Shown one piece after another: positions 11,396 through 25,100 of a stretch of DNA of 64,000 nt. Source of the DNA: Lampris incognitus. Taxonomy: Eukaryota; Chordata; Actinopteri; Lampriformes; Lampridae. The translations under genes and the position numbers were made by a program. Each line of letters begins with the position of its first letter. Positions within the stretch are counted from its first letter, which is position 1. The notes beneath the pieces were generated by a model. It was not told the origin of the DNA, did not search any database, and saw only the letters and a list, made by a program, of their open reading frames with translations. The stretch spans positions 33,978,434 through 34,042,433 of the forward strand of contig NC_079222.1 in assembly GCF_029633865.1 (NCBI RefSeq), given 5' to 3'.

Positions 11396-13467
11396 ATTAT
11401 TGAGGAGCATCAAGACATTTCAGGTTAGCATCTGCCTCTACATTATAAATAAAGGCCTAGTCTTTAGCCAGGTGAAGATACCTGTAAAAAGGATTATAAA
11501 AATTATTTTAGAAAAGATATAAAAAAAAAAACATGATCAAGATTGCCAAATATGAAGCTTGCAATCAGAAAAATCACCAGCAAGCAGTTTCAAGGTGGAC
11601 ATAAAGTGAGTAAAAATGAAGTCGTCTAGGTACACAAGATTAAATGGAATCTGGACATGAACGCACATTTCATCAAGTCCTCTCTGACGGGTGAGATGGC
11701 TGCATGACGACTTGAAGTTAGAATCAATTTGCAGTCAGTTTCACATCTAAAGTCACAGCACAGTACGGCTCCTCCGCCAGCTTAATGCACAGTGATAAGG
11801 GGGTCGCATAAAGGGCATTCTAAACTGTATTGAAATATACTGCAAAATAATTTGTTCTCACTCCATCAAGGAGAAGCACAACACTTTCAACAGCGACACT
11901 TCCGCGTCGGCATACAGTGGGAACAGAATGGGAGGCTCACTACTGATATGATCAGCACCAAGGACTAAACGTGATGGCAGTGTGTCACAATACCATCTAC
12001 TCACAGTTACTTGCTAATTAGTGTTGGGTATTTAATGCATTCTGATAAGGAATTGGCCCGGTGATGCAACTACAATCATCGGCATTGCCTTCGGCATACG
12101 AGGGGTAAGAGCTATCGCCGAATTTGAAATAGGAGAGAGTACTATAAAAGTGTTCAATGGAAAAGCCAGAGCATGAGCCATTCATTTCACTGGAAGACAG
12201 TTTGGTTGTACAAAGTGGACACATTTTCCCTTCAACATCCCAGTAAAGGACTATAAAAACACAATTGGCACAAGGTCGGTGCTATTCTCATTAACTGTGC
12301 TTTCGCGTACAAAACAATTAGAGAAAAGTTAGATTCAGGCACGTTTCTCCGTTATTCGGGCACAAAAAGTGTTGCCAACATTTATAAAAAAAATTAGTCT
12401 ATGATGTATGCAAATGAAATTATATGCTCACACTTTTAAGGGGTAGCATCCCTTGAATGTTTGTTAAGAAAAGTGTCTGATATTTTTCATGCTTCATATG
12501 CGAGACAGCTGGGAACTTTCTTCTCCAAGAACATTACTGGCTTAATAATTACAACAACAAAAAAAAAACCCAGCCTCATTTTAAGGAAATAGAAATTTAC
12601 ACGAAGTTTTAAAAAGCTTATGTTGATCATCGGCAGAGACCTAAACTGCCGTGGATATAGCTACTGAAAAATCAGATAACCCAAATTTGGGCAAAAGCAC
12701 AACGACACACTTTGGTTGCCTGTTTATCCACAGTAATAAGAGGCACTGAGGTCAGATTTTTTTTTTTTTTTTTGCATTTTGTGTGAAGCACTTCAAAACT
12801 GCTTTCAAGATATCAAGTCGAGCTTGTGCTGCAAGTGTGAGAGAGAAACTCATACTGTATAAGACAGATTCTTCATTGCTCCATTGCACGTCATCGAAAA
12901 GATGGGAAAGTAAGAGAAATCAGAAGGAGGAAAAAGACCATCAGCAAGTTTTACAAGTTGAGAATCGAGTCTGCTTATATTTACAAAGAAGGGGAGAAAG
13001 GGGGCAAACAGGGGTTAGTTCTTCTCTTCTCATCCCCTCCCACCCTGAAATTTGTAATTTTCATTTTTTACGAGTCCATGAAAAATACAAGACAGGAAAA
13101 GAAAAGGAACACTTAAAAGAGGCCAGAAGATTGTTAGTGCACATTTTTTTCGTTCTTTTTTATGACTTCATATCATAAGAGATTTACATAAAACCCATGT
13201 TTCTCACATTACAAAGAGTGAACTGGTCAGAGAGAATTAGAATCTTATATCTATACATTTTCCTGAAAGATTGTTTTTTTTTTTTTAATTTCTTTTAAAC
13301 AGTGTTCAGTACTCAGTGCTGCTTTTCTCTAGTGAGATTCTTGCATCCCAGGTAAAAGCGCATTTATACAAACTGCACTCAGGTGGGTTCAGAAGGTGTT
13401 TTAAAGTTCTGTGTGTTCAACCTTCCTTTGGGCGAGAACTTCTCCAGAATCAGAGTGGTGTTCGGGT
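11396..13467 (-). other. fcho2: Probable fcho2 3' untranslated region
   Basis: About 2 kb of AT-rich, apparently single-copy DNA directly after the fcho2 stop codon in the direction of transcription. A minus-strand ATTAAA hexamer at 12031-12036 is a candidate polyadenylation signal; several poly-T/poly-A tracts (12,757-12,774, 13,270-13,290) are also present. The position of the true mRNA end is inferred, not shown. No coding potential recognised. Confidence 0.45.
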
Positions 13468-13490
13468 CTAGCAATCTGCCATGTAGCGCC
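13468..13490 (-). CDS. fcho2: fcho2 last coding exon
   Basis: 23 nt encoding (G)RYMADC and TAG; the family ends GRYLADC. Acceptor ...tttccccag. The rest of this exon is 3' untranslated. Confidence 0.96.
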
Positions 13491-16109
13491 CTGGGGAAAC
13501 ACAAACACACCAACAGAAAGCCACTTTATTCTTGTCGTTGTATTCTGATGATGAATGTGTCATCTGAATGTAACCCATCCTATTGTATAGGAGCAGTGGG
13601 CAGCTGCAGCACCCGGGGACCAACTCCAGTTCTTCTTTCCATCGCCTTGCTCAGGGGCACAGGCAGGAGTATCAACCCTAACATGCATGTCTTTTCTTCT
13701 TGCTGTTAGGCAACAATGCTAACCACTGGGCCACTGTGCAGCCCCCCAAAATAATATTTAATATATAAAATAACAACATTTAAGTGGTTTTGCACTGTCT
13801 GCTTAATATCAGTGTGTTGTTAATAGCAGCATTTTAAATTGAGGCTGTTGAAAACTGAATTTTGCAGTGGACCACCCTGAGACAAGCTTCTGATGAGACA
13901 GCTGTCCTACATACCTGTGGCAAATCTTTTCTTGTTTAGAGAGAGTCTATATCCAGTACCCTGCAGCTCCATATCCACTCCAGACAGGGTGCTCCCCTCA
14001 CTCATAAACTGCACCGCCAGAGTTGTAGGGGTTGACGGGCCATTTGAAAGGTCAAATTTAGCCCTCAAAGACCCTGTACCTGAAGTCAAACACGCATACC
14101 TCATTACACGATCCATTGACGGAGGCCCATTCAGCTCTCAGCCGCCACACAAATTCTTTTGACTTTACAATCCAAATTACTGTGATTCATGGAAATCAGC
14201 ATTAAATATATGTAGTCTGTCAATAAACATTACTCCTCAATTGATTGTTGAACCACAATTATACATTGCACTATGCTTGTACCTTCATTCTCAGACTTTT
14301 CTGAGATGTCGTTCAGTTTCCATAGAAACTTATTCTGCTCTGAATTCCTGAAATAGAAGAATTGATTGATAAACTTAACAGAGGCAACACTCAATCAACA
14401 TAGTGTTCAGTGATCACAGAAGGTCGAATCGGTTCATCTGGGCAAAACTCATCTAAGTAACCTCCTAACTCTGAACTGACTGCAGGTATCCCCACCCTTA
14501 TAAACAATACCATGGCATAACGACCGAAACCAACGATCGGTTTCTTATGCAAATTGCCGTGACTTTTCAATGGCGATGTGAACTATTCACAGAGGATTTG
14601 GGAATGGTTGCAATCACAATGTTGTAAAATGGCAACAGATGTACTCTTAGGGGGGCCTAAGAGTACATAATACATTACAGTACATTATTTCATCTCATCT
14701 CATCTCACCATCAGCCGCTTCTCGGGGTCGGGTCGCGGTGGCAGCAAGCTAAGTAGGGCACTCCAGATGTCCCTCTCCCCAGCAACGCCCTCTAGCTCCT
14801 CCTAGGGGATCCCAAGGCTTTCCCAGGCCAGATTGGACATGTAGTCCCTCCAGCGAGTTCTGGGTCTGCCCCGGGGTCTCCTCCCAGTTGGCCGTGCCCG
14901 GAAAACCTCCAAAGGAAGGCGCCCCAGGAGGCATCCTAATCAGATGCCCGAACCACCTCAACTGGCTCCTTTTGACGCGAAGGAGCAGCAGCTCTACTCT
15001 GAGCTCCCTCCGGATGTCCGAGCTCCTCAACCTATCTCTGAGGCTGAGCCCAGACACCCTATGGAGGAAACCCATTTCAGCCACTTGTATCCACGATCTC
15101 ACCCTTTCCGTCACTACCCAAAGCTCATGACCATAGGTGAGGGTTGGAACAGACTGACTGGTAAATTGAGAGCTTTGCCTTCCGACTCAGCTCCCTCTTC
15201 ACTACGACGGTACAACATCCGCATTACTACTGATGCTGGGCACATTACATTACAGTACATTAATAGTGGAGGTGGGTGGCCGATGTGTTTTTTTAACAAG
15301 ATAAAGACACTGACGAGGTCACTTAGATGAGTGATCAAACGTTTCTCTCTCAATAAACACTGTGTCCAGATCAACTGATTCAACTGTCTGTGATTTTCTT
15401 ACCTGGATTATTGAGCATGCATAAAGACAAGTGTTCTATGATATTTCACAAACTTCTCTTTAAACAAAGTTCCACTTCTCACCAGATGACGTTGGGCAGA
15501 GACTGCACGTTAGTAACCCCTCCATCTACTGGCACTAGGATCTGTACATTGGTGAGCATTCCGGGGGAGGCCATGGATTCTGGGTTGTAGCGGTAATCTA
15601 GCCGCAGGTCTGTAGTGCTCGGCGCACACTTCCAGTATACAGCAAGGTTAAGAGGAGTGGACTGGGTTCCATTAGACACCACCTGCACACGTGTAGAGCA
15701 CAATGGCTCCAGTTCAAACATGAATGCAGCAGGTCAGGGTGGAGCAATGAGGGTGGTGCTCCAAATATCTTCGGTAGCATATTTACACAGAGACAGTAGG
15801 ACATACTTGCAAGGTGTGAGTGCCATTTTCTGAAATAAAACCTTTAAATTCAGATTGGAAAGTTAAAGTGTTTAAATTGTGATGATTCACTTTGCTAAAG
15901 TGAAACTTCAAGCTTTTACTACGATGGTGGAAGACTTGATGAATTTATATGGTCATTATCAGTACACTTTTAGTTTAGCTGCTCCATTGACAGATTGATT
16001 GCATGTTTGATGCTCAGACTACCTATAGAACATTTCATATATTGAAATAAAATGTATTGCACTTTACATGAAAAAAGGAAAAGTCAAGCGTTTAACTGCA
16101 GATAAAAGA

Positions 16110-16150
<41 letters not shown>

Positions 16151-19100
16151 TGAGTTTATTGGTATTTTTTTTTTTGGATTCTCCCCCCCGTTTAGATGAT
16201 GGATGGATGTACTTGGCCAATTATCTCACTCTTCCGAGCCGTCTTGGTCGCTGCTCCACCCCCTCTGGCAATCCGGGGAGGGCTGCAGACTACCACATGC
16301 CTCCTCCGATACATGTGGAGTCGCCAGCCGCTTCTTTTCATCTGACGGTGAGGACTTTCACCAGGGGGACGTAGCGCGTGGGAGGATCACGCTATTCCCC
16401 CCAGTTCCCCCTCGCCCCTGAGCAGGCGCCCCGACCGACCAGAGGAAGCACTAGTGCAGCGACCAGAACACGTACCCACATCCGGCTTCCCACCTGCAGA
16501 TACGGCCAATTGTGTCTGTAGGGATGCCTGACCAAGCCAGAGGCAATACGGGGATTCAAACTGGCGATCCTTGTGTTGCTAGGCAATGGAATAGACCATC
16601 ACGCTACCCGGACGCCCTCTCGTGATTGGTAATGTTGAGGCAGCTTGGCTAATGGAAGTGGGTTGGGAGTAGTGTTCAGGTAGTGGGGTTGTGAATGTCT
16701 TGCGTATGTATGCATATAAGTTAACAGTGGGGCTGGGTGGCCAATGTGTTGTTTTAACAAGATAAAGAGCGGAAGAAAAATATCACATGCTGCAGTAAAA
16801 AGATAAATAAATCATCAAATAACCCATAATTGTGAAAATCAACATAAACAGGACCTAATTAAAAATTAAAACTAAAGCTGGACAGTACCGTCTGAGTGAG
16901 GGCTTGATTTAACTCAATAACATGCGAGCAGAGAGTGGAAACTAAATTGTGAGATAAACTGTTGTTGTGTTTGGTTGAAATGAAAACCTGGATACTCCTG
17001 GATGCTGGTGATGCAGGTTTGAACATCTCACAATACTGCAATCTGATATCAGTGGAATGTGCAACATATGCATTATGTTTTGGAGCAGTTTTCACTCACT
17101 GACCTGATATTTCAGGATGTCCACATTATAATAGGAAGCTGCAGGATTTTGCTCTGAAGCTTTTCTGAGGTACGAGGTCAGTGCTTGCATGTTAAACCAG
17201 AAGTCCTTCGAATTTGAGTCACTTTGAGAAGGATCACTAGATAAAAGGAAAACAGTCACACACACACCCATACACACACCCACACACAAGCATACACACA
17301 CACGCACCCATGCACACAGGGAATGATCACAGGCTCAATTATTCATTGCTCTTCTTGGCGTTGTGTGTATAGCTCCAATAGCTTGGAAAAAATGACCCTG
17401 TTAAAACAAACCAGCTATTAAATCATGAATTCCACTTGATTCAGTTAGTCAAGCAGTGTGGTCTTGGGACAACCCACAAAAAAGGGAGAAATGTAAAAAA
17501 AAATAAAAAAAAATAAAATCTAGCTATCTAGATGGGCTGAAACGGCTAAAGAAAACTAAATTTGGTAAATTTTAACCTTTCAGTGTTGTCCGAGCTATAT
17601 AATATTTTTGCAGATGTCAGCCCAACAAGGCTTCTGCCTGTTGTTCTTGCAAACAAAGAAAATATATAAACACATTTGATGAAGACCAAATGGGCTCGTC
17701 TGGACAAGAGTTTCGAAAATACAATAATTTGTGCTTTATTACCGTAAACATGGTACGTAGATAGGGCAGGATTTACTATTTACTCAAGATATGACAAGAG
17801 CTAAAATAAATAGACGGTCCAAAAAGGCAGCTGCTGCTGCTGGAGAGACATCAGCTGTGCAGACCTGACTACCGAGGACCGCTGGAAAATATTTCACTTG
17901 CAGCCTAATAACAGGCTAATGTCAGAATGCAAATTGAATTTCCGCTCAATGACGCACTCGCCTCCCTTAATCTTGAACCCATCTAAGCTCCTTTTACTTC
18001 ACCAGGAATTAGACAGACCATTCTCCGATGCTTCAGACCATCTGAACCTCGGATGAGCCGACCTTTTTGAAAAACTACTGCAAAATGTTACGTACACCTG
18101 TACACTTTTTACTCAAGACTTTTAGTGAACCCTTACCTGAATAGTAGCTGCTGGTTGGGTAGAACTTGCTCCAGCTTGCTGATGTTTTTCAGCTTGAACG
18201 TGAGCACGGCAGGGGAGGGGTTGGTGGTGAACACCTTAATTATTCCCATGGGGAATGACAGCGTCATGTCCCCTGTGATCTTCACAATGCACCTGTGGAC
18301 ACCAGCGAGAAGATACAAAATTGTATCTTGGATGAGCTCTTATGTAGTTGAGGAAGAAAAAAAAAAACAAAACAAAAAAATACGTGTTCCACATATTTAG
18401 TCTAAATATAAATAACATGTAGTCAATTGCTAGCTAGCAACTGCTAGCTGCTAGCCCATGCAGACCGGCAGTTCCGGCAGTCATCCTGGCTGGCGTTCGT
18501 ACCCTTGGACAGTGATTTTTTTTAGTTTGGATATATGTGTTAGTTTGGATATGTGAGTTCTTGTAGTTTTTAGATGTGTCTTTGTGTTGTACTGCGTGGG
18601 CTGAAATGAAATGACAAATAAAGTCGTCCTGATTCCTGATTGATTTAGTCTTTTTAGCTCAAGTTTTTTTTCCTTTTTTTTTTTTGATTTTTCTCCCCAG
18701 TTGTACCCAGCCAATTACCCCACTCTTCCGAGCCACCCCAATCACTGCTTCACCCTCTCTGCTGATCCGGGGAGGGCTGCACACTACCACATGACTCCTC
18801 CCATACACATGCAGTCACCAGCCGCATCTTTTCACCTGGCAATGAGGAGTTTCACCGGGGGAACATAACACGTGGGAGGATCCTGCCATTCCACCCAGTC
18901 CCCCCCCCCCCAACAGACGCCCCGACCGACCACAGGAGGCGCTAGTGCAGCAACCAGGACACATCCAAACCCGCAGACACGGCCAACTGTGTCTGTAGGG
19001 ACGTCTGATCAAGCCAGAGGTAACATGGGGATTCCAACTGGCGATCTCCATGTTGGTAGGCAATGGAATAGACCACCACACTACCCGGACGCACTTAGCT

Positions 19101-22100
19101 CACAAGTTCTCTAGAGTGCATACAGAATCTGTTTTTGGTGGCATTCGCTACACCAGCTATATGTAGAGTAGAGTCCTGCACGGGTCCGTTTTTTGAGACC
19201 CACACCTGCCCCGCCCCCGCAACGTGCAACGCCGTACCCGCCCCACAACCCGCACATATAAACCATTACTTCCGCAACCCGACCCGACCCGGTGACACAA
19301 GACCTGCGACCCCACCCGAAACCCGAAAAATGTAGGCCTAATAATAACCATGTCTGATCTGTTTTCAGTGTTTTTCAACATTGTCGACAATTCATGTATA
19401 ATTCTGGTACTTCAATTAAAAACATATCACATCTGAGATAAACACTAACATACTATTAGAGGAGAGCTGTTGCGAGGTGTGCCACGCCATGTCCCACAGT
19501 GCTATGACACAGGACGCGCTCGTGTAAGCTAAATATGCGCAGATTCTACGCAGAGCAACTGATCATTATATCATGGATTCCTGTTTGTTCAATTACAACC
19601 CTTGTCAGATGTTGTGAATATCAGCTGAATATTGCACAGTCTATGCAGATCTGATCTACATGAACGCGTGGTAGGTAAATAAATGGATGCTGACATACAA
19701 TGCCAATAGCTTAAATTTAATGTTATGCTTGACAAGGTCTGTCGATAATAGGATAAAATATCTAGGAGTACGCCAAAAGCCCCCCAGACATTGGACTTCG
19801 CTCTTGGAGAAGAATTGTCGGCAATCTGATATTCTCCACAAGCTATTTTTGCCCTCAGCTCATCAGCCATTTCAATTTCGAGCGTGCTGCAGCAGCTTAA
19901 ACGCTTCCGGGCTAACGACTGCCGACAGCCGGATATGATTGATGAGGTGAGAGGTTAAAAAAGAAAAAGAAAAAAAAACCACATAGTAAATACTATTTTT
20001 AAATGTTATTATCCCACACCCGCAACCTGCACGCATGTTCCTTTGTTTTACCTGCACCTGAACCCGCAAATAAAAACAAGACAAAATATCACCCGCCGAC
20101 GACATTTTTGCGGGTCACCCGCCAGGTACCCGACCCGATGCAGGACTCTAATGTGGTGTCATTTGTATTGTCTTACACATGCACCCCACCAAAGACATTG
20201 GCAAACCAGGAAGTGAGGGTTGTCGTTTTAACATTCGCAGATTGTCTGCCAGTGACATTACTGGTGGCCACTTTTCCGCACAACTGTATCAATACTAGAT
20301 AAGACTGGTACAGGTTTCACTGAACCAATAGCTCTAGGCCCATACTGGTTTAGTCTGGTTCTGCTTGGAGCTGTGTGAAACCATGCAGTGGCAGTATGAC
20401 AGCCCTGCACTGTATCTACACTGCATTGCTTGAAATGTTCCATTTGCTAATCCTTGCAAAAATAAGCCTTCTGCACAGCAGCAATTTAACAGCAGTTAAC
20501 CAATAAAAGAGTGTATGTTTTCACTGCCCCAGACTATAATCTGCCCCATGTGGGTTATCCACTCTGAAAGAATGGTGTCAACCTAACGTAAATCTAAAAC
20601 ATTCCACATTTGCACAAAGGGAGTGAGAGCGAGAGACCCACATTGCGATGGGCAACACACCATTGGTTTACTTATGTGTGAATGTGGGTTTTGCTATCTG
20701 GGTGAGGTGACATAAACCAAAGTTTGTATGGAGGTCTTTACAGAGTATGTGCTGCTGGTGTTGCAGTATGTGCAGCACTACGTAACTCATGTAGTCTTTT
20801 CTCAAATAAGGACAAAAAAAAAAAAATGGTCGGGTATCGAGCCAAGTTGGGATCTTTGAGTAGTCGAAGGTCATGTGAGACTCACTTAGTGGGATCAGCT
20901 CCTTTGAAGTAAGCATTAACTGACTCGGTGAAGGCCACAGCAATTGGCAAAGCATCTTGGGATGCGAGGGTCACAGGGCTGGGACCGCGAGACGTCCCTA
21001 AGAATAAGAAATGCACTAAATTGCAGTTATGCTGGATTAAACGGTACTTCTCCTGGCAATGGACCAAGCCCATTCATTCAGTTAACTCATCAGATTAAGG
21101 GGCTTTATCGATAAGAGATGCATTATAAAATTTACAATATTTCATATTTCAGTCATTCAAATATGTATATAAAAATATGTATATAAAATTGTACATTATG
21201 TTATTTTAGGTAGTTGGACACATTCGTGCAAAAGTCAAAGTTAGCGACATGTTACAAGTGCTGCATCTTTTTTTTTTTTTTTTGGATTTTTGTCCCCCTT
21301 TTCTCCCCAATTGTACTTGGCCAATTAAACCACTCTTCCGGGCCGTCCCGGTTGCTGCTCCACCCCCTCTGCCGATCCGGGGAGGGCTGCAGACTACCAC
21401 ATGCCTCCTCCGATACATGTGGAGTCGCCAGCCGCTTCTTTTAACCTGACGGTGAGGAGTTTCACCAGGGGGACGTAGCGCGTGGGAGGATCACGCAGTT
21501 CCCCCTCCCCCCCAAACAGGCACCCCGACTGACCAGAGGAGGCGCTAGGGCAGCGACCAGGGCACATACCCACATCCGGCCTCCCACCCGCAGACACGGC
21601 CAATTGTGTCCGAAGGGACGCCCGACCAAGCCGGAGGTAACACGGGGATTCGAACTGGCGATTCCCGTGCTGGTAGGCAATGGAATAGACCGCCACGCCA
21701 CCCAGACGTCCCAAGTGCTGCATCTTAAGTTATAGATTACATCATGATGACTCCAGCGTTCTCTCTGAATTACAGTTATTATGGAAGAGGATGAAGAACA
21801 ACAGAACATACACCAGAAGAAAACTCCGGTTTACAACATTAGATAATGCCAGGAGCTGACGATGTGGACAGAGCTGAGTTTGAGAGACGAGCTGAACATT
21901 TCAAGATGGAGCGCACACAGGACATTGTCAGAAGAATACACTCATCATTCATCCAGCCCCGTTCAGGTGTTAGTTAAACAGACAGCCATGTTCTGTTGTA
22001 TTGACTGCAACCCTACCTGCTGGCATTTCACACCGCTTCTCAGAGGTCGGTGGCTTCGTTATGAACACATCATCCTCTTTACAGGCCAAATTAAATTCAT

Positions 22101-25100
22101 AAACAAGAAAAGAAGAGATGAACCAAACCCAGAGAACAAAAAAGTGAGATGGGATCATGCTATGCACAACAGTAGGCCCACACCTAGATGACAGTGGAGG
22201 TAAGGGGTAAGCTGACTAGGCTGATGTAGTTATACAAATATGAATGGGAGGTAAGGGTTGCAGGTTAAAACAATATTCTCCACATCACCGAACTCTAAGC
22301 AGGGTAGGACGGATGCAAGCAAGATGGAAGGCAGTCTTTCAGAGAAAGAGTCGGGAAAGGCAGACTCACGTTGGCTTAGGAGAAAGAGAGGAGACGGAGA
22401 AGAAGAAAAGACCAGCTCTGGCTCTGGAGAAGAGAGGGAGGGGACATAATTTTGCTCAGGTCCTGCAACAAAAAGAACGAAGGAGGGAGGATGAAGAGTG
22501 AGGAGGAGAAAGAAAACTGCCCATTGAGTCGCAGGAGGGGATTGGTGAGGGGCTGGTGAAGAGGTGGAATTTGATAGGAGAAAACTTGGTAACTGATCAG
22601 GACAAGTAAACTAAAAGTAGAATAAATGGACAGTGCAAGAGGACAAGAAAGGGTACTTTTTTTCTGAGGACAGAAGAACAACACTGACAAGCTGAGTGAC
22701 ATGGGCATAGTGAGCGTGTCCTTACCAACAGTGGGGGTGTTGCTGGCACTGATTGAGGCATTAGAGGACAGGGAGGAGGAGCTCTCTGCCCGGGCCAGTG
22801 GTGCCGCAGGAGGAGGGCTGGCATTACAGGTCTTGGGTGGGCTGAATGGCCGTACCTAATTGATTGATTGAAGTCAAGCAAGCAGCCATTAAAACATAAT
22901 CTTAGCATCACTAACAATCACAGAGATTTCGTCCGCAACATGTCCGTCCAGCCGTTATCCAAACTGCTTATCCTACTCAGGCTCGCGGGGATGCTGGAGC
23001 CTATCCCAGCAGTCATTGGGCGGCAGGCGGGGAGACACCCTGGACAGGCTGCTAGTCCATCACAGGGCTGACACACATACACATACACACATTCAGACCA
23101 AGGGACAATTTAGTACGGCCGATTCACCTGACCTACATGTCTTTGGAGTGTTGGAGGAAACCGGAGCCCCAAGAGGAAACCCACGTAGACACGGGGAGAA
23201 CATGCAAACTCCACACAGAGGACGACCCCCAACGTTGAACTACCCCGGGGCTCGAACCCAGGACCTTCTTGCTGTGAGGCGACTGCGCTAACCACTGCGC
23301 CTCCGTGCCGCAATCAGTGACATGTTCAATCTCTAAAAGCAGTGTTATTTTAATAGCTGGTATGTATTCACCTAGAGGAATCATGCAGCTACTCACAATT
23401 TCATTGATTCCTGTGAGCTTCCCAGTGGGGAGTTTGGGTCTCGAGGAGGGGCGCGGTGGGGGCACTAGGGTGCCAGCTGTCAACGGTGTGGTAGGTCGGT
23501 TTGGGGCTGTAACTATACACAGAAAAAAAATAGAAAAATAACATGGGAGTCAGTGGAAGTTAAACATCCTGCTCAAATAATAAAAAAAAAAGATCATTAA
23601 CAAAAGGCTCACATGTTACAGTGTTACAACAACGAATCAATTCCAGAAGACACAACACCATCATGCATCACAACCTCTACAATAAAATCACACAGGCAAC
23701 ACTGGACGTTGAATACTACATGTGCAATAACACATATACATTCCAAAACAAAACAAAAAGAAAAAAACAAACAAAAAACCCCCCACAATGTTACAATCAC
23801 AAAATCCTTTGAAAACAAGGCTTCAGATTAGTAAGAGCATCCAAGAATAAAACAACAACAAAGGAAAACAACTTGCTTCAACACACTAAACCAAAGCAAC
23901 ACAATACTTTCCAATAGATAAGAAAAGAACTGAAACGGATGCAGTTAAAAACAAAAAAATTAAGCAAACTCTTCAAGCCAAAAAAACAAAACTCCTTATC
24001 TGTGGCATCAGTGATGCTGTTACCATTAGGCATTTGGACAGATGGCGCAGTGGTCACCGTCTTATCTGTAAGCACAGAGAAGACATCGGGGCTGCTGTCC
24101 TCTCTCAGTGCACTGCTGCCCACCAGCTTGTCAGCAGAGTCCTCAGATAATTTATGGGCTGACCTGCCTGTACTGGACTGGCGTCTAAGGGGATCCTTTA
24201 CACCTATCCCTGGGACCTGACTCAAAGATGGAGCAAAATTATCATTGAAGGCAATCCACTGGCTCTGAGACCAGTTCACGGAGGAGAAGATGTCTACGTT
24301 CTTCAGGGGGTTGACAAGCGGAGGGCTCTTGATGGGGTCCAGTGGCTCAGCTGGTAGGGTGATAGGGGCACTCTGTGCTCGTGCAGGGATAGGCTTGAGG
24401 GCTTGGAAAGGGTCTTCCGGAGAGGACATCGGTGAAGATAAAGAGTGGACGTCTTTGGATTGCTGGCTCTCAGCCAAGGGAGGAGAGCGCTCTTCTTGTA
24501 GCGCCATCTCAGCTGAAGAGGCAGTGTATTGGACAGAGCAAAGCAGGATGACAATTGCAATTAAGAACAAAGAAGGTAAACATTTAGGACAACAGCTATA
24601 GTGACACAACAGTAGTAACTTGCATAATATTCTATCCCTTTAAATGTATATTAATCTATCATTTTCTCCCTTTTTCCTCCCCAATTTCCCACTCCGGCCA
24701 ATTATCCCATTCTTCCGAGCCGTTCCGGTCGCCGCTCCACCCCCTCTGCTGATCCGGGGAGGGATGCAGACTACCACGTCTCCTCCGATACATGTGGAGC
24801 CGCTTCTTTTCACCTGACAGTGAGGGGTTTTGCCAGGGGGACTTAGCATGTGGGAGGATCACACTATTCCACCCCAGTTCCCCCTCACCCCCGAACAGGC
24901 GCCCCGACCGTCCAGAGGAGGCACTACTGCAGCGACCAGGACACATACCCACATTCGGCTTCCCACCCGCACACACGGCCAATTGTGTCTGCAGGGATGC
25001 CCGACCAAGCCGGAGATAACACGAGGATTCGAACCGGCGAGCCCTGTGTTGGTAGGCAACGGATTAGACCGCTACGCTACCCGGACGCACCCTTCTTAGT

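Noticed and set aside
14749..15330. Overlapping long frames on both strands as a host gene
   Set aside because: The minus-strand frame is a LINE polyprotein C-terminus within an insertion flanked by a 17-bp target duplication; the plus frames are its shadows.
16500..16622. tRNA-like promoter sequences (A and B boxes) as real tRNA genes, here and in the other SINE heads
   Set aside because: No complete cloverleaf with anticodon arm and acceptor pairing, and each is joined to a SINE body; they are tRNA-derived heads.
22244..22708. Glu/Lys-rich or Ser/Leu-rich open frames in intron 20
   Set aside because: Purine-rich strand bias of intron sequence; no domain and no suitable splice phase.
23878..24023. 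Read-through of exon 18 beyond the gtaaca donor to the stop at 23,878
   Set aside because: The extension becomes Phe/Leu-rich translated A/T tract and would end the protein before the mu-homology domain; the phase-1 donor at 24,023 joins correctly to exon 19. A rare truncated isoform cannot be excluded.
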